Below, one piece after another: positions 1 through 7,067 of a DNA stretch of 7,226 nucleotides. A model generated the notes under the pieces. It was given only the letters and a program-made list of their open reading frames with translations, was not told where the DNA came from and did not search any database. The DNA lies in NCBI GenBank assembly GCA_001873165.1, contig MNYO01000047.1, positions 1 to 7,226 of the forward strand, in the 5' to 3' direction. How positions within the stretch are numbered: position 1 is the first letter of the stretch; the number at the start of each line of letters is the position of its first letter. The position numbers were made by a program, and so were the translations under genes. The stretch comes from Candidatus Gracilibacteria bacterium CG2_30_37_12. Lineage in GTDB: Bacteria > Patescibacteriota > Gracilibacteria > BD1-5 > UBA2023.

Positions 1-519
1 CGAACAACGAACTGGTTTGTAAAGTTACGTGAAAAATCCGCAGAACTTATTAAAAAATGAGCAAAGGGAATATCTCCAAAATGGATATCAGGAGAAAAAG
101 CTCCTCCTACATCCCCAAAACCAGAAGTAAAGAAACCATCAGAGAATGTTATCGTAAAAAAGGCTCCAAATATCAATAAATCTATTCTTGAGATCGAATG
201 ACTTACATTAAATGAGAAAATAATACTTGAATCAGTTATTGAAAAAACAGAAAGAATATCTGTTATTGAAGATGAGCGACTCTTGCCTAAGAATGAGAAA
301 CATACTTTTCAATTGCTTGCTGAGAAGAATAAACTCGGTACAGAAATCGAATGACTGATGGTAAAAATAGCAGAAAATCCTAACTTTATTACCAAGCTTG
401 AAACTGCCGGAAAAACATCAACAGAGATTGCTGAATTTGTAACCATTACAAAAACTGCTACAAAAGCAGAAGTGGTAGGATTTATCCCAAAAATTATTAA
501 AATCTTTAAGAAAGTATAA
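1..519 (+). CDS. Unknown helical protein with proline-rich linker, 3' part only (code 25)
   Basis: The reading frame is open from the first base to a TAA at 517-519, giving 172 residues with the N-terminus outside the window. Three in-frame TGA codons (58, 199, 352) are read as Gly at residues 20, 67 and 118. Residues 1-24 look like a Lys-rich amphipathic helix. Residues 25-60 form a Pro/Lys-rich, probably disordered linker (PPTSPKPEVKKP). From residue 61 the chain is charged and helical, and the phrase EIEGL occurs twice (residues 64-68 and 115-119). The last 16 residues (EVVGFIPKIIKIFKKV) are a short cationic amphipathic end. I do not recognise the family. The layout of a cationic helix then a Pro-rich linker then a C-terminal domain recalls large multidomain CPR surface or toxin-like proteins, but that is inference. 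The next gene starts 2 bases after the stop, so the two are probably cotranscribed. Confidence 0.8.
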
Positions 520-521
520 TC

Positions 522-1274
522 ATGACTATCAGAGAACGATTACATTCGGATGGGGTACAAGTAGAATCTACCGCTTTCGCAGAAGTGGTAGATTTCGCTG
601 ACCAAAAAGGAATCGGACTCTCAAAAGAAAAAGAGGAGGTTTATTACACATCGATTATCGATATACTGGCTCGTTCCGAAGGACAATTGGCTCTTATCGG
701 GAAGGATATGGTTATGACTCAATCAAAAAAAGATATCATGATACTCGCCTCCGGACTCAAAGCCAGAGTGGAGAATAAAACAGTACAAGAATATCGTGCC
801 CTGATTTATAATGGGATATCTGATAAAATCTGGCCATTTACAAAATTTCCAAAAGTGGATCTCGATCCTTCTAAAAATGGATTTCCTGTCCAGATAGCCA
901 TGGGAATAGTGGATGAAATAATCTTCACTTTGTATGATATTGGATATGATTTAGAGAAAGGAATGGAGAACGGTGAGGTACTTGCTACCATTAAAGCAGT
1001 TCTGAAAGAAGTAATGAGTTGGCATTTCTTACAAGAACTCTGAAAAGAAATAGGAGTGGGGGTCATGGATCTCCTCACGAATTATGATAATACCAAAGGT
1101 GATATAGTGTATAGGAAAACTCGACAACTTTTTATAGCACTATGATTTGTGGGAATAGCAAAAAAGATAGGAACAGCAGCAGTGAAAAAGATAGGAAAAA
1201 CAGTAGGAAAAGTAGGAAAAAAAGTAAAACCACCGATAGGAGAGACTCCATACTGAATTCCTAATCCGATATAA
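522..1274 (+). CDS. Unknown 250-residue protein with cationic Lys/Gly/Val tail (code 25)
   Basis: An ATG at 522 lies 2 bases after the upstream stop, and the frame runs to TAA at 1272-1274. TGA codons at 1041, 1143 and 1254 give Gly174, Gly208 and Gly245; stopping at the first TGA would remove the last 77 residues. Residues 1-170 look soluble, helical and acidic. A helical stretch at about 125-205 contains GIVDEIIFTLYDIGYD and a Tyr-Arg-Lys segment, and resembles the helical region that precedes the toxin domain in some polymorphic toxins; this is a weak impression, not an identification. Residues 212-236 are a strongly cationic amphipathic run in which KKIG and GK recur, coded by purine-rich DNA that repeats AAAAAGATAGGA at 1161 and 1185. 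The chain ends in a Pro/Gly-rich tail. No signal peptide or clear membrane helix is seen. It may be a shortened relative of the protein ending at 519. The start is supported by gene spacing, not by a ribosome binding site. Confidence 0.85.
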
Positions 1275-1284
1275 TCCTCATTTT

Positions 1285-1313
1285 TTGCCTTTTATAAGAG
1301 TATAGAGTATACT
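1285..1313 (+). promoter_or_regulatory. Candidate sigma70-type promoter for the 812-residue gene
   Basis: A -35-like TTGCCT (1285-1290) and a -10-like TATACT (1308-1313, five of six consensus bases) are separated by 17 bases. They lie in the only sizeable gap of the plus-strand block. Transcription would start near 1320, leaving an AT-rich leader of about 30 bases before the ATG at 1349. This suggests the large gene is transcribed at least partly independently of the two genes before it. The call is by consensus match only. Confidence 0.55.
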
Positions 1314-1348
1314 GAAGGTATTATTTTACTATTGATAGTTTTAAAGAT

Positions 1349-3787
1349 ATGTTCACTCCAGAAATGAGTTCTCCTGAACGAATAAAAATTGATTCCAAAG
1401 AACAACTTCGCTCCGAACTTGGTATCACGAGCCCTATGGATATCCCTGAGATTTCTCTCTCTTTTGAAGTGACGAGAAAAGATCTGGAGGATTTCAAGAA
1501 GAGTCTGGATACTCTTCCGACTCAGCAACAACTTGAGAAAATCAAGGAATTTATTACTGAGAAATCAGAGGTTGTAAGTGATACGAAAGACAAAGCCGAT
1601 GCTTTTAAGAAAACCCTTGCCATTGGAGGAATGGGTGCTATTTTCACCGGTATGTGAGCTACTCTCAAGGAGGGAATGGCTGATTTTCAGAATGCCGAAG
1701 GACTTGATATGGTAGATAAATGATCGTCTCTCTGGGATAAGATGGAGAAGATGTGGGACAAAGCAAAGTTTGCCATTTCCCAAACGAAACTGGGAAAAAT
1801 GTTTTTGGAGTTTTTTGGATTTGAAGTGCCATCAGTTGAGTCAGTAATGGACGATGCAGGGGAGAGAGGAGGTGTTGTTCTTGAAAAAGGAAAAAAACTC
1901 ACTGAGGGAAAGAAGCAAGAAATTGAAGAAAAGATTTTTGAGACAGTGAGTACTGATTTGAAGAAACAATACGGACTGAATCCAGATGAAAAACTCTCCG
2001 ATGGAACCATTAAAGGCGAGAAATTACGATCGATTCTCAAGAAGCGTGCTGAATGATTTCATTCACAGTTTATTGATACAGAATGAAAGATACATGTGAA
2101 CCTTGAAAATATCAGTACACTCCTTATGAGTGGTCCCGGTATTATATATGATCTTTTTAAAGAATGAGTACTCGATAGTTCGAGTATGACTTTTGACTTT
2201 GTAAATACTGCAAAAGGAACAGTTCGATATGTGGTAAAAAGCGTGAGCGGAATAGAGATCCCTTCTGGGCTCCGTGGAGAGATATCTCTTGATTCTATGA
2301 CGGATAATATGACAACTTCTGAGAAGATGTTTCTCTTGGCAGTGTTTTATAGAAAAGGTGGTTTTGTTTCCGGTGTGTTATGATATATAGGGTATATGCT
2401 CGCTCAACCGATGAGACTTCTGAACTCATTTGATAATATAGGGACTCTTTCTACTCGAATCCCAGGGTTTGAGAGTAAGATTCAAAAAATGGATCAAGTC
2501 ATCGAAATGCTTGGAAAAATCGCCCCACAAAATACTGCGGATATCGCAGCGCTGAAAGATATGAGGGAGGCAGCAAAATGTAGCAAAGAGGCGATTGAGA
2601 CGGTAATAAAATATGAAAATAAACAGATTATTTATCCCGAGGCAAAAGCAAAACTTACCAAATTGAGTGGAACATATCAAACACTTTCTTGGGAGAAAAA
2701 ATTAGCTGGTCAAGCTCTTGGATTTGATGCATGGAATAAGGCCTATTTGAAAGATGTTTTTATTACCAATAATGTGAATTACATTAAAACACTCTCAGAA
2801 ACCATCGAATCAGGTTTCAAAAATCCCACACTTGCAAAGATTAAGGCTTATGGACAATTTCTCGAAATTCCTGGTGATCTCAATAGGATGGCTATGTATT
2901 TTAATACTCCAGAAGATTTCAAAGGATTTATAAAAGAGATGGGAACATTAGCATCACAATCCCCGGAATTTGTTCGATGATTTTTTACACATCTTCCCGT
3001 GTTTATCGTTGCGGGAGTTACTATTCATGAAGGTATGAAACCAGATGGAGATATGCTAAAGTCGCTCCAATATCTCATCCCTATATGGGGACCTATCATG
3101 ATGATGAGTAGCTTTGATACGGAGATTGATACAAAAGATGGAACGGTAAAAGTGAAGAATCTATGAGATAGTATTGCAGGAGTGGCACTCATTACTCTGG
3201 ATGGATATATTCTTTCAAAACTTCTTTTATTTAAATGAGGAGTGTGAGCTCTGGAATTTGCGCTCAAGCCAGTTATTGATACGGGACGAGCATTGAGTTC
3301 ACTCGCAAGACTTTCCTGATCATTGTTAAAGGTTGGTGCGGACGGGGTCTGATTATTAGCTCGATCTCTATGAAAAGCATCTCATGTGTATGTAAAACTT
3401 ACAGCTTGAGCACTTATGGGAGTTTCTATCCTTGTATTGGCTGGGGAAGAAATTACTTCGGATAGTCCTGAAGATATCAAGAAGAAATTGATAGAGAAAA
3501 AGTTACTCAATGCAGATGGTACACCCAATCTCCTTCAGATGAAAGAGAAATTTAAAACACTCAAACTAGAAGATAAGAAACAAATACTCGATTTGATTCT
3601 CTCTCTGGAAATTTCGACTTATAGAGTTGATCAATATGTAGAAAGTACCGAATATAAAAATGGTACATATATCATTAAAACAAAAAAAGAGTATAAATCC
3701 ATGGTAGAAAAAACTCTCCTTGCTACGAATATTTACTCCGAATTTGAACTCGTAAATAATATTCAGATTGAAACAATCGGAGAATAA
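1349..3787 (+). CDS. Unknown 812-residue Gly-rich probable membrane protein (code 25)
   Basis: One uninterrupted frame runs from ATG 1349 to TAA 3785-3787 through 14 TGA codons, read as Gly at residues 103, 125, 236, 246, 273, 345, 544, 606, 630, 633, 657, 668, 675 and 687. Residues 1-90 are charged and helical, with possible coiled coil at 40-85. A short Gly-rich hydrophobic patch follows at 90-105, then a Trp/Lys amphipathic stretch at 128-162. A hydrophobic segment lies at 327-352. A long helical soluble part covers 353-540. Hydrophobic segments at 549-559, 573-586, 608-628 and 680-698 are the best membrane candidates. The C-terminal 113 residues are charged and soluble. No N-terminal signal peptide is evident and I recognise no domain or catalytic motif. 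The start is favoured because a good promoter ends 36 bases upstream; the frame remains open further 5' only by reading a TGA at 1313. It could be an envelope or surface-machinery component, but nothing in the sequence proves this. Confidence 0.87.
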
Positions 3788-3856
3788 TATATATAAAGAA
3801 AAGCAAAAACAGGTAATAATGGGTCCGTGAAACTACAGAAGCTATGACGCAAAACA

Positions 3857-4609
3857 TTATTCACTCGTATGTATAATTTGATCGCGAATCGCTCTCCGAC
3901 GATCATTAAAGTGTAACTTCACCATATCATCGTTCACAACAATCCCTTCTGCTCACTCGGAGGGAATTTTTTTTGTTATGATCATCTTTGATATAAAACC
4001 GAGAATCCTATCTATAAGAGAGAGAATAGGGGAGAGGAATAATCCCGTCTTCCTCATATATTCATATCTTCGTGTGAGTACCAGAAATATTCGATTTCTC
4101 TCCAGGAGGAGAGCTCTGTCTTCTGGAGAAGGTTTTAATTGGAGGATATTCTCATAGAATATCTGATTTACTTCCATGAAGCGCCCGTAGGTATAGTACT
4201 GATTGTATAAGGGTTTCAAAGTCATAATCCAGTAAGCGAGATAGACATCATTCTCTATCGCAATTTCTTTCAGACTCATATTCTTCTCTGTCATAAAGAA
4301 TGGAAAACAAAACCGTCAGGCTTCATTTCCTGGCCTCGTTCGTATTCAGAGAAAAGTTGCTGTGAGAAGTACGAGAGTGCGCACTATCCAAAGTCGTTTC
4401 GGCGTAGTGATGATGAAGAGATCGATATCAGATTCTCTATGTGTCGCATACATAGCGAGAGAATTGGAAACCGCGACCATTCGGAGTCATGGAATCCATC
4501 TGATGGACTGAATAAAATCTTGGGTTTTCACAAAAAGTTCCTTTTCATAATCGGAAGGAGTAGATTTAGCTTTGAGAATAGATTCAATCTTTTGTGCGTT
4601 GGTTTGCAT
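3857..4609 (-). CDS. Nucleotidyltransferase-fold protein, 250 residues (code 25)
   Basis: The gene starts at ATG 4607-4609 and stops at TAA 3857-3859, with TGA read as Gly at residues 41, 88, 98 and 219. Residues 44-68 carry the minimal nucleotidyltransferase signature: a strand and turn (VSNSLAM, residues 47-53), then SDIDLFIIT, with Asp61 and Asp63 placed to bind metal. The usual Gly-Ser of the turn is Asn49-Ser50, so activity is not assured. I see no clear third acidic residue on the following strand. Residues 71-89 are hydrophobic, and the C-terminal half is helical and rich in Tyr and Leu. Members of this fold transfer nucleotides to proteins, RNA, sugars or antibiotics; the substrate here is unknown. 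It lies 9 bases downstream of a flippase in one operon, which suggests a role tied to surface glycans. There is no Shine-Dalgarno before the start. Reading from a later ATG at 4292-4294 would lose the whole active-site region. Confidence 0.85.
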
Positions 4610-4618
4610 AGGAGAAAT

Positions 4619-6127
4619 TTATTTTTTCATATTTTTAAGTTCTCGCAGAAATAATATTCATTCCTTTTTATTGACTAGAATGAACGGAAATATCGTGAGA
4701 AAAGCGATTCCTGTGATAGAGATAAGTCACTGAACTCGGGTGATATTGGTAAAAAGGGGAGTGAGGAAGTACCAAGAAATTCCACCGATAATAATCGTAA
4801 GGATGAGATTTTTTATGAAGAATATGAAATCAAATCCATTGGAATACATTCGCGTACTTCGATCGGAGAGATACCAAAGTGGTATCCACGAAAGTCCTAC
4901 TGCGAGAGCAGAACCGACTACACCATAGAGATGAATCAAGATCAGATTTAAAATGACATTGAAAATAAGCCCGACTCCGAGAATCTTGACTCGCTCTTTG
5001 ATTCGTCCGACTCCAGCGAGGATCTGGAAATTAATCTGGAGGAGGAAATTACAAACGATGAAAAATGCAGAATATTGGAGGATGATTCCAGACATTGTGA
5101 ATTTGAGTCCAAAAAGTACATTGGCAATCGCTGGTCCAAATACGAACATAAACATACTCGTAACCAGCCCGAGAACGGCAAAGTATTTATAGAAAAGTGT
5201 TTTGATGGCAGTGATTTTCGCTTCATCTCATTTCCCATGAAGTTCCGAGATAACCGGAAAAAGGAAACCAATAATTGGTGTGATGATAATAAAAGGAATC
5301 CCGATAATACTCAAATAATTGGTATAATACCCCGCATTTTTGGTCCCGAGAAGATAGATTATAAGTTGCATATCGACTTGTGAAAGTACGGTTCCGACAT
5401 TAGCGGCGAGGACCACCCAGAGTGCATATTTTATAACTTTTCGAACCAACTCACGATCATAGATAATTTCCGCATCTTTTAAATAGGGAACATAGTAGGT
5501 TCTATACATAAAAATAGAACCAAAAAATATTCCAATCATTACACCACCAATCCAGGTCCAAGCGTAAGTAATCAAATTTCCACGATCAAGAAAATAGAGA
5601 CCGAGTGTAAAGAGAACGACAAATATCATCCGAAGAAATTCGGTTCCTTTCTGGAGTTTCGTATTTTGAGTCACTCAGAATACCGTTGTATTCATACTAT
5701 GGATATTCATCCCAAAGAAAAAGAGACAAAAAACTTGTATAACGCCGACTGCTTCTGTTGATCGGAAATAGTGTTCTGCCAAATAACCAGCCGAGAAATA
5801 GAGTATAAGACCTATGAGAGTACTGGTAATAAGTTGTGCTCCAAGTGAATAGGCGAGCAGGGATTTGAATCGTGTCCAGTCTTTCTGGACGATAAATTTT
5901 GGCAAGAAAAAATTCAAACTTTCGGTGAGTCCGAGATCATGATAGACCGATAAAAGTCAGACAAGACTCAGGATACCATAGAGAAGTCCAATTTCTTCAA
6001 CGCTCAAATCGGCAGAAAGAATAATCTTTACAATGTACCCAAGTGGTCCAATAAGAAACGAGAAAAGATAGAGCCAAAAACCCTTACGGATAAATTTTTC
6101 TGCGAGCGATTCTGAGGAGTTGAGCAT
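4619..6127 (-). CDS. Wzx/MATE-like polysaccharide flippase (code 25)
   Basis: The gene starts at ATG 6125-6127, 33 bases after an in-frame TAG in the non-coding region, and ends at TAA 4619-4621, giving 502 residues, a usual length for polysaccharide flippases. TGA is Gly at residues 57, 151, 300, 467 and 490. The chain is a succession of hydrophobic helices joined by short charged loops, as expected for a 12-14 helix transporter. It begins with a short charged N-terminus and the helix WLYLFSFLIGPLGYIV. A mid-protein phrase with Asp, LIIYLLG and AGYYTNY, followed by a Pro-rich helix ending in FPVISEL, is typical of the RfbX/Wzx branch of the MATE-like superfamily. Such proteins flip lipid-linked oligosaccharide repeat units across the cytoplasmic membrane. 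It is the first gene of a two-gene operon with the nucleotidyltransferase-fold protein. MurJ is less likely on the sequence phrases seen, but the exact substrate cannot be told. Confidence 0.92.
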
Positions 6128-6146
6128 TGAGAAGAGTGGTTGGTTA

Positions 6147-6171
6147 CTAGAGAATAGTGGCTAGGGAATAG
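6147..6171. repeat. Short degenerate direct repeat
   Basis: CTAGAGAATAG (6147-6157) recurs as CTAGGGAATAG (6161-6171), ten of eleven bases identical with a 14-base period. It lies just upstream of the flippase start and next to one REP-like copy, and could be the edge of the same mobile or repetitive unit. Confidence 0.45.
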
Positions 6172-6175
6172 AGTG

Positions 6176-6209
6176 TTTGTCATTCCGACTGTAGTGGAGA
6201 AATCCCTTT
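6176..6209 (+). repeat. REP/MITE-like element, copy A
   Basis: The outer ends match copy B in inverted orientation: TTTGTCATTCCGA (6176-6188) is the exact reverse complement of 6326-6338, and AATCCCTTT (6201-6209) of 6295-6303. The 12-base middle (6189-6200) is shorter than the 22-base middle of copy B and has diverged. The motif TGTCATTCCGA...GGAATCCC resembles, from memory, an interspersed intergenic repeat seen in many bacterial genomes. Confidence 0.65.
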
Positions 6210-6294
6210 TGATTATTACTTTTGAGACAGAATATTTTTTATCTGAATACAATGTTCTGTAATTTCTTTAAATATAGTTCCGTAATACTGGCCT

Positions 6295-6338
6295 AAAGGG
6301 ATTCCTCGACTTCGTTGCACTTCGCTCGGAATGACAAA
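6295..6338 (-). repeat. REP/MITE-like element, copy B (inverted)
   Basis: This is the longer of the two inverted copies, running from AAAGGGATTCCTCGA to TCGGAATGACAAA. Its middle contains the internal echo CTTCG...CTTCG. With copy A it could fold into a long stem with about 85 bases in the loop, which might insulate the divergent promoters or mark the two ends of a small non-autonomous element. Confidence 0.65.
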
Positions 6339-6372
6339 TCTTGATGGATTCTTGTGAGAGTATACGAAAAAT

Positions 6373-6402
6373 TTGCAAAAAAAAAAAAAGAAGTGGTAAA
6401 AT
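6373..6402 (+). promoter_or_regulatory. Candidate promoter with poly-A spacer
   Basis: A -35-like TTGCAA (6373-6378) and a -10-like TAAAAT (6397-6402, five of six consensus bases) are 18 bases apart. A TG at 6394-6395, one base before the -10, makes it an extended -10 promoter. Transcription would begin near 6409, about 40 bases before the start codon at 6449. A run of 13 A (6377-6389) overlaps the last two bases of the -35 and fills much of the spacer, so a change in run length would change the spacing. CATAAA (6424-6429) and TTTATG (6446-6451) could pair and cover the start codon. Confidence 0.6.
6377..6389. repeat. Homopolymer run of 13 A
   Basis: An uninterrupted A13 is the longest homopolymer in the window and lies inside the promoter spacer of the small acidic gene. 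Tracts of this length are prone to replication slippage and also bend DNA. Confidence 0.9.
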
Positions 6403-6448
6403 ACATTTGTTCTTGTGAGTTTTCATAAACATTTACTTTTTAAGTTTT

Positions 6449-6994
6449 ATGAATATGAATGAATTTGCATATGGTTCCAATACAGTGGATGATCTTAATA
6501 AAGTAGATACACCTACTAAAAAACCTGTATCTCAGGAAGACGCTATTAAGACATGAGAAAAAATGTCTAAAAATATTATGGATATTCAGGCTGCGGAATT
6601 ACAAGATAGGGCATATGAACTATTGGCTATGCTTCCTGAGGATGTCCAGAAGCGTATTAAAGATACAGCAAGAACTAATTCTCAAATGGAAAGCTCAGAT
6701 GATAGTTATCATTACGAAATAATTGCTCTTGTTGAAGCCGAAATGAAACCTTCTGTAAAAATTGATACAACAAGTATTTATGCTGAGTTTGATGAACATT
6801 ATGCTTTGTTAAGCGTAAAACAACAACAATTTCTTCGTAATCTTGGTACTGATTTGCTTAGTAAGAGTCATGATTCGTTTGATGAATCGAATCTAAAAGC
6901 TGCGATGGCAGAAATTCTTACTTGGGAAGATCGTAGCAAGGCTGCAGATCGTGCTCGAGAGGCTTTTTCTCTTTTTTCCCAACATGAGGATTAA
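6449..6994 (+). CDS. Small acidic helical protein of unknown function (code 25)
   Basis: The frame runs from ATG 6449 to TAA 6992-6994, followed at once by TAG, giving 181 residues. A second in-frame ATG at 6455 is an equally possible start. One TGA (6554) is Gly36. Starting at the later ATG 6563, as a standard-code reading would, drops 38 residues. Residues 1-38 are polar and probably disordered. The rest is acidic and mostly helical, with helices likely at about 45-72, 88-100, 115-140 and 148-178. There are no cysteines, one tryptophan, no signal peptide and no membrane segment, so it is probably cytosolic. I do not recognise the family. The gene has its own promoter and is flanked by repeats and a transposase, so it may be accessory. 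No Shine-Dalgarno precedes either ATG. Confidence 0.8.
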
Positions 6995-7024
6995 TAGAAA
7001 ATAGTGTGTGGCTAAAATATGGAA

Positions 7025-7048
7025 TATTTGGTATTGTAAAGCCAAATA
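7025..7048 (+). other. Perfect 7-bp hairpin: terminator or insertion-sequence end
   Basis: TATTTGG (7025-7031) and CCAAATA (7042-7048) form a 7-bp stem with a 10-base loop. It lies 30 bases after the small acidic gene, is followed by a T-rich stretch (7050-7061), and sits 20 bases before the transposase start. It could end transcription of the acidic gene, or be part of the left end of the insertion sequence. The stem is weak because it holds only two G-C pairs. Confidence 0.4.
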
Positions 7049-7067
7049 CTCCTTTACTTTTACAAGA

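Larger units (their letters stand above)
6128..6448. other. Divergent non-coding region between flippase and small acidic gene
   Basis: This 321-base stretch separates a leftward and a rightward gene. It contains a short degenerate direct repeat (6147-6171), two inverted copies of a REP/MITE-like element (6176-6209 and 6295-6338) with about 85 AT-rich bases between them, a 13-A run and a rightward promoter (6373-6402). A 10-base direct repeat TTCTTGTGAG occurs at 6349-6358 and 6410-6419, the second copy at the predicted transcription start. I could not find a convincing -35/-10 pair for the leftward flippase operon. An open frame across 6028-6252 on the minus strand is a shadow of the flippase and the repeats. 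Confidence 0.7.

Noticed and set aside
806..1078. Minus-strand open frame opposite the 250-residue gene
   Set aside because: It is a shadow antisense to a continuous coding frame, with a low-complexity Ser-rich translation and no recognisable features.
1349..3787. A decayed pseudogene broken by nonsense mutations
   Set aside because: All interruptions are TGA, never TAA or TAG, and none shifts the frame. The same pattern holds in the other six genes, including a flippase with intact family features, so recoding explains it better.
3788..3856. Bidirectional terminator between the convergent genes
   Set aside because: I found no GC-rich stem followed by a T tract on either strand in these 69 bases.
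4439..4654. Plus-strand open frame over the start of the nucleotidyltransferase gene
   Set aside because: It is antisense to the active-site coding region and shows no protein-like features.
4948..5383. Open frames on both strands within the flippase region
   Set aside because: All overlap the flippase frame, which has convincing membrane helices and family phrases; the overlapping translations are Arg/Ser/Lys-rich noise.
6028..6252. Minus-strand open frame across the flippase start and repeat copy A
   Set aside because: It is made of repeat sequence plus an out-of-frame portion of the flippase, and its composition is not protein-like.
6295..6338. CRISPR repeat
   Set aside because: Only two copies exist, in inverted orientation, and without regular spacers.
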